Shown here: one piece after another, positions 36,382 through 48,368 of the stretch
Numbering within the stretch: position 1 is the first letter of the stretch
Layout: the number at the start of each line of letters is the position of its first letter
NCBI GenBank assembly: GCA_022592445.1
Contig: JABYQR010000173.1
Location: forward strand, 27,268 to 91,267
Reading direction: 5' to 3'
DNA: 64,000 nt
DNA from: Cytidiella melzeri
Lineage: Eukaryota > Basidiomycota > Agaricomycetes > Polyporales > Irpicaceae
The notes under the pieces: generated by a model
The model's database searches: none
The model's input: the letters and a program-made list of their open reading frames with translations, nothing else
Told to the model about the DNA's origin: nothing
Program-made: the position numbers and the translations under genes

Positions 36382-38035
36382 CTATGCGAAGTACATAAGA
36401 TCATTCTTCTTCTTGCTTTGCACTGTATAAATCATATGAGCGGGGTATTGAATCCTGTAAAAGACGTATGCGTACCTTCTGCAATACCGCTGAGGAAATG
36501 TTCGTGACTGAGCTTCGTAGCACCTTCTCGTAGAGCAATCATACCGGCCTCGACACAGACAGCCTTCAGCTGGGCTCCGTTGAACTCGTCTGTGCTCCTT
36601 GCCAGTTCTTCGAAGTTGATATCTGATGAGACGGACATCTTGCGTGAGTGGATTTCGAGAATACGGGCGCGTGAGGTTTCGTTGGGAAGAGGGAACTCGA
36701 TCTTGCGGTCTAACCGTCCAGAACGAAGCAGAGCGGGGTCGAGAATATCGATACGATTTGTGGCGGCAATGACCTACAATAGGTGCGTAAATATAATTCC
36801 ACGAAACCAATACCATTGTGAGGATCATACCTTGATACGTTCGTCGCTTCCAAAGCCATCAAGCTGATTCAGAAGTTCCAACATGGTTCGCTGGACTTCA
36901 CGGTCACCACTCTTCTCTGAATCAAAACGTTTTGTGCCAATAGCGTCCAATTCGTCAATGAAGATGATTGCTGGGGCTTTTTCCTTCGCCAATGCGAACG
37001 CATCGCGGACGAGTTTCGCACCGTCTCCGATGTACATCTGCACCAACGACGGCCCCGCAAGCTTTAGGTAGCATGCCTTGGTCTGTGCTGCACACGCCCT
37101 CGCCAACAGTGTCTTGCCGGTACCTGTAAGATCATGAGTCCTTTGATTAAGCTGAAGCAGCAGTGTATACTTACCCGGAGGGCCATACATCAAGCAGCCT
37201 TTCGGAGGCTTGATTCCTAGTGTCTTGAATTTGTCCGCTTGCTCCATGGGCAACACTATGGCCTCCACCAGCTCCTCAATCTGCTTCTCCAGACCTCCGA
37301 TATCAGTATACGTCTCCGTCGGTCTCTCATCCACCTCCATAGCCTTCACTCGCGAATCGTATTCCGAGGGCAGCGTGTCTAGCACAAGATACGAGTCCTT
37401 GTTCACACCAATGAGATCTTGTGGCTTGAGCTGATCAGCGGGAACGAGACCGATCATGGGAAGGAAAACAGTTTGTCGCGTCGACGTCTTGATGACGGCA
37501 CATTTTCCTTTGCGCATCGCATCCTGGTCTCGGTTCGCACCGTCCTCCTCGCTTTCGGGATCTAGTTCCAAGATCTAGCGAAACGGGTGAACTCGCGCGT
37601 CGTTATCTTGAACGTCTGGAACTCACCTCGACAACATTTGAAACCAGGTAAGGTAAGACCTTGTTCTGTTTGATCTTCTCTCCGTTGTCACGAATCTTCT
37701 CCTTCATGGTGGTCTGCTCGTGTTGTAGGCGGAGTGTCTCCGAACGAATAACCTGGAGTAGTCGTTAGTAATGAATAATCCACTGGCATTCCTCAACGGT
37801 CACATACCCTCAGGTCGTTGTCAATCAGACGCGTCCTTGTCATGATGTCTTCTGTAGGTAAGGCGAGAACATCCTCCGGGATGTCCTCCCATTTCTCCTC
37901 CGGAGGCTGGTCTGAGGTCGTGTCCATATCAGCATCCTGAGCAGGTTGAGGAGCTGACGACGAAGAGTCTGATTCAGACTTCTTCTCGTTGTTGTTATCG
38001 GGTGGTGGACTAGGTGGTGGTTGCGTTGAGGACAT
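36382..38035 (-). CDS. RPT5: 26S proteasome ATPase subunit RPT5
   Basis: AAA+ ATPase of the 19S base, homologue of PSMC3. Exons 38035-37808, 37752-37627, 37574-37175, 37123-36831, 36773-36476, 36422-36382 (461 aa). N-terminal Pro/Ser/acidic tail, coiled coil ([18 protein letters not shown]), OB domain, [18 protein letters not shown], Walker A GPPGTGKT (about 249-256), pore loop [18 protein letters not shown], Walker [12 protein letters not shown] (Asp-Glu 308-309) and the SRH segment [20 protein letters not shown]. It ends LMYFA, an HbYX-type tail like the YYA end of Rpt5, which docks into the 20S alpha ring and is the site Nas2 binds. Start: the only in-frame ATG. Confidence 0.96.
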
Positions 38036-38534
38036 GGTAGGGGAGATGGTGGTCAGCGGAGGCGAGTGGGATGAATCACTGGCGACATTCACGCTCACGA
38101 CAAGGACGCGTAAGTGGTGCAGACGCCCACCATTGCCATTTTAGGCATGTCTTCAACAACAATCCACCGCCTCAGTGATTCATCTTCCAGCCTTGTCATG
38201 CAAAAGAGCTGAAAGGTATTTCTGCTCAGGAGGAGTCGAGACTTGTAAACGTGTAAATGCCTCCCAGTAACAACGTTACCCATGAGATTCATTACTGTAC
38301 CGTTCGGAGCCAGTCGGCCAGCATCAATGCAGACGAGGTGAGAGGATAGACCATAGCAATACTTACGGCGCAGTCGAAGGATATCAATGCGGAGATTGTC
38401 TGGATTGCACACCGTAAATTTACGCGTCCGCGACTTGTAGTCGTGACTGTGCCCCATCATCGATGTTTCAAGTGTAGTTTGATTATGTGCCAGGGTAAAA
38501 ATGGATACCCACGTCGCTACAAGCCATTCAAGCA
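38036..38534. other. intergenic, RPT5 promoter and PIG-U 3' flank
   Basis: About 500 bp. It holds a 166-codon minus-strand frame without protein-like features, taken as chance. Confidence 0.5.
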
Positions 38535-40210
38535 TCACTCCTGACTGACTTCCCACCCCTCCTTCACCGGTATTGCACACGCTAACCCCGCCCAAACAGC
38601 ATCAAGCAGTCCAGCACCATTCGCCATCCCGAACACCAACGTAGAGGCGTAGAAGAAGTTGGCGTTGCCAGTACCAGTTGCAAGCCACAGATGGTTAAAC
38701 AGAGGGAGAAGAAGTGATGCATGTAGGTGAATGAGCGTGGTTACAATTGGGTTGCGCAAGTCTGTATTAAACTGGTATGAGTCTGCGTAATATTACTATG
38801 GAACAGAGCCTAGAACTTACAAGAGTACGTTTCTGGGAACAGCGCCCACATGCTGAGGAATAAGCCAGGATCAGATAGCGTAGGGTATGGCTTGAACGTG
38901 GCCAAAACCCCGGCGATGAGAAATATTGCGTAAAGGGTGTCATGTCTAAAATGCTCGCTCAGTATCAACCTGGGCAACAGTAACTGGTTTTAACTCACTG
39001 GAATTTTATGCATATCGGTAATACATAAATAAGCAAATGGAACTTTAGTCGCAGTTGCGCGTGAGTAGGAAGTACACTACAGTGAGGATAAGACTTGTGG
39101 AACTAACATACCGAAAATACCATCAGAAAGAAGGGCCGGAAATGGTCAAACATTTCAGTGAAGAAATACCACCAAAGGCCAGGATTTGGAGTGAGGTCTG
39201 GTAAGAGAAAGCTCCAAGACACAAGGTTGGAACCGAGAGCATCCGCTGTATGAAGGACACACTCACAAAGCGCCCCATGTTTTCTCCATCCATGCCCAGC
39301 TGCCTCCGCAGACAAGCGTAGAAGCAAACAAAAGCACAGTCGTGTACGTAATAAACTCGCCAACAAGTGGCAGTATCTGTCGCAATATTCCTCTTAGATC
39401 CAAGTTGAAGGGACGAGGTGACGCGAGATCGGACACTGGAGAGGATATCATTAGGAGGAAAACAGGGAGGACGTATAGGATTGATGAGAGTGATAGATGT
39501 GTTGAGACTGCTAGCAAGAGTATACTTGCAGAGATGCGACCTGTGCGGGTAGTCAGCACATAAATACGGCAAAAGATGAACTATACGCACGTTCACATGC
39601 GAAAGCCACAGCTGCTAATAGTGCGGCATTTTCTAGGCTAGACGTCGAGAGGGCCAACGAAGGTAATAGCAGATATGGATTAAGAAGGTATCTGGTGCGA
39701 CGCTGTCAGGTATTTCGACAGGAATGATCGAGGACGCGTACAAGGCAGCGATTAAACCATCTCTCGAACTCTTTTGTACGCGTTGTCGCGAACGCCATAT
39801 TTTGACGAGACTCCAGGCAGCAGCCGCGTCGCATGCTGTCCAAAGCAGCTTAGAACCCACGTCGTTTAGAGGAAGCAATGTCGTGAATGCGGACAGAAGT
39901 AGAGGTGACTGTGGTACGTGGCTTCATCGTCAGCTGGGCACAGTGGATATAGACAGCCACGAACATACGTGTCTGAATAATCCTCCTGAGTATGGATCTA
40001 TTCCATGACTGAACAGGTATATTCCCTCCTTCACTAGCATTTCCATTAGCGCACCCTCTCGCTGTTCCACCAAGGACCTGACGTACGTCGTGCATATGAT
40101 GTTAGAGGTGAGGAGAGCTGTTGGCTATGCCTTAGGGCATCCGGAAGCGGCGCAAACGCAAGCAGGGCTCTTGCTGCGACGAGGGTTGGGAATGTGTAGT
40201 CAAACTCCAT
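38535..40210 (-). CDS. PIGU: GPI transamidase subunit PIG-U/Gab1
   Basis: Multi-pass ER protein of the GPI-transamidase complex that attaches GPI anchors. Exons 40210-40087, 40033-39969, 39908-39736, 39691-39591, 39540-39267, 39211-39112, 39042-38999, 38945-38821, 38761-38535 (410 aa). Signatures: [100 protein letters not shown] and [17 protein letters not shown]. At least nine hydrophobic spans. Its promoter and first exon are copied at 59644-59986. Confidence 0.94.
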
Positions 40211-41107
40211 GTAGCCCGCTGCGGAGATCCAGATGGTAGAGGTCAAAGAACATGAATTCAAACAGGTTGGCGCTGCAGCTGCTTGAAACGTTCACTGAGG
40301 CTTCACTCAGTTGCACCATCTTGACAGTGACAATCGACCACCTTCGAGTTTATCTCCTTTGCGAGCTATGGTATACCTTTCAGAACTGCAGGAGAATTGT
40401 TTTCGACCTTATTCGACCTTATGGGAACGTGTGCCGCCTGGCATTCTGCACTGCTACCATCCGTGAGACCATGACATCTCTTCCACCGCTGATAAATCCT
40501 CTGCCGTTCGCCCCGTCTGACTCTGGGATTCTTGCCTGAAACACTCTTGCTTTGAACATGTATAACTTGCCGAAGATGAAGATGCAACTTATCGTCGAGT
40601 TGTCGATCGACTTACAGGTGCGCGAGGAGGCTGGAGCAGCGAGATACGAGTGTTGTGCTGGTCGATGGGTGGCACAAGCATGTTGGCGAGCACAAGCACA
40701 CAGGGATTATAGCTGAGCTGCTGCTACTGACACTGTGACTCCTGCCTGGTGCTAAAATCGACATTGAATGACTTCGCCAGAACCTCGAAGTGTAGGCCCT
40801 GCATAGGGCCAATACTTCGCAAGCTTACGAATAACAGCCCGAAATCATTTCCCTTAGCAAGCTCCCGCTGGCCATATGCTACGACAGCGCCAACTGACGG
40901 TCAGCTCACTTCGTATCATTCGCTGAGCCCATGCCAACAAAATTGATTCTGCATACAGCGAATGGGATGCGTGAGTGTGCGAGTGTTACAAAACAGCGCC
41001 GAAAGCGGTATGTATGATGCAAAAGTGTACGATGAAATCGTTCAAACGATAACTGATATATGCAACAGCGATAGACGATGAAACGAGTAAAGATGTGGTT
41101 GACGGCC
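40211..41107. other. intergenic, source of the transduced PIG-U segment
   Basis: PIG-U upstream region. Bases 40103-40448 (including part of exon 1) are the parent of the copy at 59644-59986. The rest shows no gene. Confidence 0.6.
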
Positions 41108-42456
41108 TCATTCAATCCGCCAGCGTTCCACAGCCTGCTTGACAAGGCTGCGCATATCGTCCTTTGCCTTCTTCTTCGCGCTATGGGTTATACCCTCCAA
41201 CGCGTCGATTTCGCCAGGCGATGTTCTGAACGGATCAAACTCGAGGAGATGCCCGTCAGCCGTAGGGACCGACACTAGAGCCGCCACTGGTTTTTCTGCT
41301 GCGTCCGGTTTAGGCGTGCTCCGCGTTGGAACAAAGCCAGAAAATTTGCCGTTCATATGAGGGACCGCAGAGTTCGAGTTGGATCTAAGATGCGACGACC
41401 CGGGATAAGTTGAGCTTGACGTAGACCGTACGACGATGCTGGTGGCCCTATTATGTCCTTGAGCTCCCTGGCCAGCCTTCCCTCGCATGCTCTCCGGCTC
41501 GTCGTTGTCTAGCTCGCGGTTCCTACTGAGCCATGTCGATAGGTCCAAATTCAATGGATTGGCTATCGGGGAGCCATTAACACTGAGCATGCTTTCGTCT
41601 TTCCTTGGCCACCGTGGATATGAAGACGACGAAGACCCAGCGATTGACGGGTTGAAGTGTGATGTAGACGGAGCGGTAGGCAGTCGGGGTTTCGATGGCG
41701 ACGCGAAAGGAATCTTGGTTTTCGTTGGGGAGGTAGGTCGTGAGGTTGGGAAAGCCGAAGGCAAAGGGCGTGGCATAGCGGACTTGTGCGGGCTGGGCGT
41801 CCTGGCAGAAGGTATGCGATTTGCTGTCCGCATCTATTGATAATTCATGATTGTCAACACGAGGTGTAGTGCAATGTATAATCATACACACGTGTGACGG
41901 TGTCTTCATGATATTCGGGAGACGTGCTCGAGCGGGATTAGCGGCTGTATTTGAAGGTTTCTTCGGCGATGCTGAAGTCATACGAGCTGTAGCAAGTGTT
42001 AGTAAGGGAGAGCAAAAGGTAATGACAACGCACCATTCTTCATCGGCTTAGAACCATCCTCGCCCACTGCTGTCTTAGATCCCAGCTGCTCTGCCTCCTG
42101 CTCTTGCGACTCGATCCATTTTCTTTTCCTCGTTGTCCTATCTATGCCCTCGACTTGCCCATAGCTCTCAGCCTGAATCCCTTGGACAGCCTTCTTGATA
42201 TCCCCATTGTACTTTGCGAAGTCACGCATGGTCATGTTGCGCAAGGACTTCGGAATATGAGAGATCTGGCTCTCCTGGCGCATCCGGAAGTTCGTGAGGT
42301 GGTCCATCAGCCATGATTCCAGCCGTTGTATCCGATGTGAGGCTGCAGGATGCGGCGGGGTAAGAGGGAGTGCTTTGAGTCACGGCTCTGATGCTCACTC
42401 TCTAGATCGAGATTGTTCAATATCTGAAGTTTCTGCTCTGCGGTGTATTTACCCAT
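41108..42456 (-). CDS. borealin/Nbl1-type chromosomal passenger complex protein
   Basis: Exons 42456-42399, 42342-42034, 41986-41892, 41833-41108 (395 aa). The N-terminus MGKYTAEQKLQILNNLDLE, then RIQRLESWLMDHL and HIPKSLRNMTMRDFAKYNGD, fits the borealin N-terminal helix that binds INCENP and survivin. A Lys/Arg segment (TTRKRKW) and a long Ser/Pro-rich, mostly disordered region follow. The C-terminus GHLLEFDPFRTSPGE, then DDMRSLVKQAVERW, looks folded. It would act in Aurora-B targeting at centromeres. Family call from the N-terminal 80 residues; the rest is not recognised. Confidence 0.75.
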
Positions 42457-42816
42457 GCTGATGATGGGTTGGACTTATCTTCGGAATTGTTAGTGTGGGT
42501 AGAAAGGGCTATAGGACAACGTACTTGGTGAAGGACGATTGTGAGGACAAAGCAGAGGCCCCGAGGCTGCAACTTGAACAAGAGCTGCAGACAACGTTCA
42601 ACGCGATGATCACGTGTGCGCGACCAACTATATTTGTTGGGCGCCTGTGAGCATCCTGAGCAATGAGGAGCACTTCAAGTTCATGATACCTTCAGTCTCA
42701 GAAATGATAATCCCAATATATACAAGTAACATGTCTGACAACAGTAGTGTACCTGCGCCAAGGAACTTGGAGACCAACATTGTGACTAGGAAGTTGGATA
42801 GCCAGTCCTCAAAGGA
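42457..42816. other. intergenic
   Basis: 360 bp between the POP1 stop and the borealin start; promoter of the latter. No gene seen. Confidence 0.5.
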
Positions 42817-45800
42817 TCAGTCTTCCATTAAAAGAACTTGAGCTGCTCTCCAAGTTACATCGTGTCTATCTCGTACTTTGGCTGTCATGGCAGACTGCCC
42901 CAGCCTGCTTTCTGAATTAGCATGTTGGAGCCTAAGAAAAATGTAAGCCCGAACACACCTCTTCGCTTGGATTTGGAGATCCACAAGCTTTGCGAGCGGT
43001 ACAGCGCCAATTGCAGAGCCTTCACCCAGCGAGAGTGAGTAACTTCCGGTGGTGACATATCCGATGATGCTTTCTTGAGGTGGTATGGAGATAGACTGCC
43101 ATATGCCACCGACCAAGTTCTCAAAATGTGATCAGGCAGGGAATTGTCGAGGACACGCACCTCAGCCTTATCCATATCCTCCTCCATAAGCTCATTATCG
43201 TGATGGAAAGCTGTTCTAGGACTGGATCTCAAAACCTCCTCGTCCGACATTTCGTAGATGATAGCCATGTCTGATGGACATCCCCTGCCTAGTAGACGCA
43301 AGCCGATGCGAACGAGGGCGCTACGATATAGGTCTTTAGGTGACACGTGCGAGAAATCGTAATCTTCTGCAGCCTCATTCAACCGTGGGTTATTTCGCTT
43401 TTTGCGCGATGCGTCGATAAAATGGAAAATAATGTTGGAGCGAGATGCAGCGGTGCTGTTTGACGCAGCCAAGGAAGCAATAAGGCCTGCGACGCCCATA
43501 CCACGATAGAGCCATGGGCGACAAGTGGTTTGGTGATCTTCGGTCACTGCGTGTTGCTCTGTACCACTCGGGAACTTTGAACGCTCGAGATCCACGGCAT
43601 CTTGCGCTACGCTATCAGCAGCTGGCTGAGCGTTTTCGGTTTCGAGGTCGCGCTCATCTCTATCGCTAGCCAATAGGTGTCCGTCCTCAGCACTCGGTTT
43701 TTCCTCGAAAGGTTCTGGCTGGGCCAACCCTAGCACTACTTCCCAATCAGGCTTCCACGGGCTGCGGACGCCGAGCTTTTCCCAAGCAGGCCTCTTCGCT
43801 CTAGGTTTCTTGTTCCAGCGTTCCTGTTCCTCTTTGCCTGTTTTGTCAGCGAAATCATTATAGGCAGAAGTCGAGGGATAATCCCGAGGAAAGCACGGCG
43901 AGGAAGATTCGAACGCTTGGGTCTGGCGCTCTCTCTGTCCACCGACACGCGTACCAGTGTGAATGAGCGAGGGAAAAAACGCCATGGACCAGCCTGCAGG
44001 TATGATGAGCGTCCAGCCATGTACGGACGGGGTAGCGGAGAAGGGAGAATTGGTAGTTTGGGAAGAGCTGTTTTCGACAGAGCGTTGGATCATAAGCATC
44101 GGGATGCGGTCATCTTGTCGCTGAGATTGCAGAGGAGTCCCAGGAATGAGATTCTACAGACGTCGTTCCATCAGTATCGTCTATCACCTCAACCCAAATA
44201 ACCAACCTGAGAACGACGCTGGTCTATTTCGCTCTTCTTGAATTTCGGCTTTTGGAGGGGCTGGCGAATTTCTTCATTCCATATGTCGCTGTGAGCCAGA
44301 GAAGATGTTGGGTAAAACCCTGTTGCTGCTGCGGATGAACTGGGAACATTCCAGCTATTGAGCGATACCGTCGCATTTTTTGGCGGGAAGCTGTGATAGA
44401 AGCACATAAATAACATCTATCTCTTAATCGACAGAGAGCGATGCACACCTCAGCCGAGGGTCGAGGACCTTGAAGCCGATCACCGTATTCCTAGGGACCG
44501 AACCCGCGGATCGCAGATTCGCAAGGGATGACCAGCACTTGAGTTGTCATGAGTAACGTCCAATGCAGATATTAGAGCAGGAAGGACCTTCTTGAAGTCG
44601 TTTCTGCCGTCCTCGATTACTGGATTCAAAGCGCCGTGTATAACCTGACTGGCTTTGGGACCCATGATTTCGAACACGTTGAGATCTCGTCTCAAGTCCG
44701 CTATCTCCACCTCAGAAGGAGTGGACGAAGAAGGATTGGCCTTTTTCACGAGTTCAAGAACCAGTGAGGCACATAGACAGAGCTCTTGGAATACCTCGTC
44801 GAAGACGGAGGGGTGAATCCATAGCCAAACTGTGCGCTGTAGCTCCTCAGATGGCTGAGAAGCTGTCTTCTCCGTCTTGCCGTCCCTTTTCTGTTTAGAG
44901 GTCTGGTCACCAATCTGAGATGTAGCGCTTTGCTGATTACCCGACATAGGTGGCGAAGTGGCCAGAGGGCGCCATAAAATCTGGACGGGCGCGATAAGAT
45001 TGAAAGGATATGAGTCTCGCCTGTAAAAATGTGTCACGAAGACCCGTGCTCCACTAGAAAATCTGTGGATAAAGCCGGTTAATACTACCCAGCGCCGCGA
45101 AATCCATCCACACCTTTTGGCACATGCACTTGGTCCTTGGAAATCACAGCATCTGTCGAAAATAGATCGGATTACGCGTTCTGGTCCTTTTATCTCAATC
45201 AAACCAAGGTAGGAGGCGTCGTGCAGTATAGAACCATGCACCGATGCTCGATGAGACGGACGGAAGGATTTCTCCGTAGGTGTCACGGCCTATATCCAGT
45301 TATTTACACCCAGCCTGAGGAAATTGAACAAAGATGGAGTACAAACCAGTCTGTATCCCCACATGTTCTCCATGTGCATTCGTTTGGCGTGCCAAATGTG
45401 GCTTTCTAGCCATACCTTGTCACCTGAAAGCTGGGTTCAATAAACAGCATAAGCTATGTGCATTTGCAAGACTGACGCTGACGCTTCAATAGCATTTCCG
45501 TCCTTTGTTCTCGTTTCGCCTGGCCTCGCTGTGGAATATGTTTCTTTGGCTTCGCTTTCGGTGTATCCATCTAACTTTGGTAAGTGTGGAAACACACCCT
45601 TTTTTGCAGTAGCATACCTCGGCCTTGGCCTTGTCTCTCAGTCTAAGTGGCACTCTACGGACATCATGACTAGCTGCGCGCCGGCGTAAATGACGGGGCA
45701 ATTGCTGCCATGCACGGTGGGCTGTGTCGGCCCTACTTGGATGTGAACGAAGGCCAATTAGGAGGTTGTAATCTTACCTAGCGTTCTGCATAGCGGTATG

Positions 45801-46135
45801 CATTGCGTTGATCTCAAATGCCCTCGCCTATAACGATTAGGCCAATATCGTATGATTCAAACGAAAGTTGTACATACTTCAGCGAACCTTTCTACGTCTA
45901 GAGACCCAGGGAGTCCTTTGGCAGCTACACGTGCAAGTTCAAAGGCCTGTATTACTCGTAAGCAGCACAACGCACCATCAAAATGTGCCGCTTTGGACGG
46001 TCCTGCAACTGCATTCTGAGTCGCACTCCCAGAAGTAGATGGTTGAACAGCAATCGTTCGAGCTATGGCAGTTTTCTGCTTCTTCTTTTCGCGTCCACTC
46101 ATTTCTTGAGGGATGTCTTTGCGCTTGCCAGCCAT
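42817..46135 (-). CDS. POP1: RNase P/MRP subunit POP1
   Basis: Largest protein of RNase P and RNase MRP, acting in tRNA 5'-processing and rRNA maturation. Exons 46135-45878, 45827-45778, 45735-45618, 45570-45477, 45423-45347, 45289-45114, 45062-44588, 44537-44449, 44390-44207, 44153-43161, 43119-42959, 42907-42817 (921 aa). Signatures: LDVERFAEARAFEINAMHTA, RHLRRRAASHDVRRVPLRLR, RQRDKVWLESHIWHAKRM, KSFRPSHRASVHGSIL, GFKVLDPRLRSFPPKN, WSMAFFPSLIHTGTRVGGQR (POPLD region), FPRDYPSTSAY and IIGYVTTGSYSLSLGEGSAI. Phases match at all eleven introns. The start is 175 bp from a divergent gene. Confidence 0.95.
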
Positions 46136-46310
46136 GTCTGTAGTCGTAGTCCCAAGCAGCGTCGAGTGCCAGGGTCGCTTGTGGCAGCAGGGGTAAGTCA
46201 GGATACGCCGACTCGGAGGCGTTGCCTAATTAGGGTAGCGCGTTCGTCGTCGGGAGCAAGCCGGCGCTGGACGTTGTGCGCGTGCTCAGCACTACTCTCA
46301 CACTACGTAC
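46136..46310. promoter_or_regulatory. short bidirectional promoter
   Basis: Only 175 bp separate the POP1 ATG from that of the divergent membrane coiled-coil gene, so the two probably share regulatory sequence. Confidence 0.5.
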
Positions 46311-47054
46311 ATGATGTTGGCCATCGCGAGGTCAACGGCCGTCACCTCTGGCAAACGGCTGCTGAATACCAGCAGTGGCTTGCGTCAGGAGGTAGCATCT
46401 GCAACGCCGAACATTGGAACAGTTCCTCCACCGAAGAAACCAGTAGGCGCGTTCCGGGGAGGGTAAGACTGCTCACTTCCGTATGAATGCATGGTGCACA
46501 ATGTACAGTATATGGGAACTGACAACTGGACAGGATCACAGGTTTTCTCTTTGGGTTCTCATTGGCGTCGTCCTATGCTGCGTATCATTTGCTGGATGAG
46601 TACAAACAGGCGTCCGCGGCACTGCAGGCAAGTGTAGAAGAGTTGCAACTGAGCACTCAGAAAGTATGTATCGTGTCGGTCTTTATGTACACTTAGACAC
46701 TTACGTCGGTACTATAGGTTTCCGCGCACATACGAAGAATAGAAGCTGTAGAAAAGGACCTGAAGGCATTGCGAGATACCTCAGCCACGAAGGAAGAAAT
46801 ATCGCGTGTCCGTGGTGAGATGAAGAAGTCGTACGACGGGCTGCACGTTGGTGAGTGGAACAAGTTTGATTTTATCTCATTTATATTGACCAGACTTGCT
46901 TGATTCAGAATTCCTGGACCTCAGATCGCATGTTTGGGGAATTCGTGAGCTGTCATGCTGCAAATGTGACTATCCTCTTTATGCTGACTAAACGACAGAA
47001 CAGGACCTTCACTCACTCTCGAAGAAGGAGGCTACGTCCGTACGCATCGAGTAG
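46311..47054 (+). CDS. small membrane-anchored coiled-coil protein
   Basis: Exons 46311-46462, 46534-46663, 46718-46850, 46909-46944, 46999-47054 (168 aa). The N-terminus is basic and Ser/Thr-rich without acidic residues (LAIARSTAVTSGKRLL), suggesting a mitochondrial presequence. One membrane segment (GITGFLFGFSLASSYAAY) is followed by a long coiled coil (EYKQASAALQASVEELQL, HIRRIEAVEKDLKALRD, KKSYDGLHVEFLDLRSHVW). I do not recognise the family; the layout recalls inner-membrane structural proteins. Function inferred only. Confidence 0.7.
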
Positions 47055-48368
47055 AACATCATACCCTAGAAGCATCCGCCAGTACATTCTCGAATTTTAG
47101 TGCAGTACGAATTCGCTGTGAGCCTCCTGATGTGCGTGTGTAAATGGTGGTCCCCTTCGGCGGTTTTACTGTAAGTAGGGAATGCATACCTGGTAACAAG
47201 GCCATTTTCTTCTTGTCTTCCTAACAACTGAGAAAACTTCGTGCATCGACCCTGCTGCTCACAGTTGTATGACAACCCTCCTTCTGCGCAGGCGTCCACC
47301 CAAAACTTCCTGCTCCATCCGGCTGCAATTCGTCGTCGGCATTGTGACCATCATGGAGAAATACCGGCGATAAGTACGATAGATGAACAACAACCGTTGG
47401 GTACTGGCAAGCAACGGCTTTCTCTCATCATTAACTCATCATATCTGTTCCCAAATTTTGACGGATGACCCAGTCAGGCTTTCCTGTTATGTGAAGAAAT
47501 TCCTCAAGTAAGTAAAAACACAGAACTCCCCGAATGCTGGCTGCTTATGATGGTTGAACAGTGATCACACTCCGTAATTTCGAGACTTCGCGCGAAACTT
47601 GTCCTCAAACATACTGTCGGCGATCCCGGCGGAAAGAAGCTAGTGTCACCACTGTACTGACTCATCATGACTGCGACAAACAACGACGGTGTGCCATGCT
47701 ACGTATTTCAGAGCTCATCGGACCTTTTACATTGTCGTGCGACAAGCCATCAACGGAGGCTAGCGTTGTAACACATGAGAATTGCCTTTTATGGTGAGTG
47801 TTGCTAATCTAATAACACCGCGTCAGAACTTCTGACGATTTCTGCCAGGATTTTCGTGGTTGCACAGGCGACAGTCACTTGTGACGACAGGCGGCCCCGG
47901 TCCGCAACAAGGATGTGCGACCTACAGCACACCGAGTTTTGCAACACACTAGCCGAATGACTGTATCTTACCCCTCAGGCCTCGGAAGCGGCAATTGCAT
48001 CGGACTTATTGCCGTGGGGGTCGTCCCTTGGCAACCGGTTCATTATGTTGTTCCTCAGAAAATGAGAGACTGGAATATAAAAGGGCGTCCTGCCTGACCG
48101 CTGGTCTTCAGAGCCTTCGCGCATTGTCTTCCGCTGTCCACCTAGCGTGCACTTATTCAGCTTCAAGACCGGGTCTTGACTTCACTCTCCTTCTTGTGAG
48201 TACTTCAACTCCTGCACGCTGCATACTTAAATCCATACTCAACCTGTGCTATTCAATTGCAGCTCGTTGGCGTCTTATAACCCGATTATTTATCGCCTTC
48301 CGTCTGTCGAACAGAATTCAACATTTCTCTCCTTGAACATCTCCTCTTGAAGAAACACTCTTTCCAAC
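47055..48368 (+). other. intergenic with coding-like remnants and a TATA box
   Basis: Between 47142 and 47940 several plus-strand frames are framed by plausible splice sites: MVVPFGGFT before a GTAAGT donor, LYDNPPSAQASTQNFLLHP after an acceptor, and a frame ending MCDLQHTEFCNTLAE after a CTGCCAG acceptor. I could not chain them into one stop-free protein or name a family, so this may be a decayed gene. TATAAAAG at about 48075-48082 is the likely core promoter of the downstream secreted gene. Confidence 0.4.

Noticed and set aside
37881..38035. Upstream GTG extension of RPT5 (to 38098)
   Set aside because: No ATG in that extension; the ATG at 38035 has a good context and normal family length.
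38095..38595. 166-codon open frame on the minus strand
   Set aside because: No codon bias or motif; it spans the RPT5 promoter and the PIG-U 3' end. Treated as chance.
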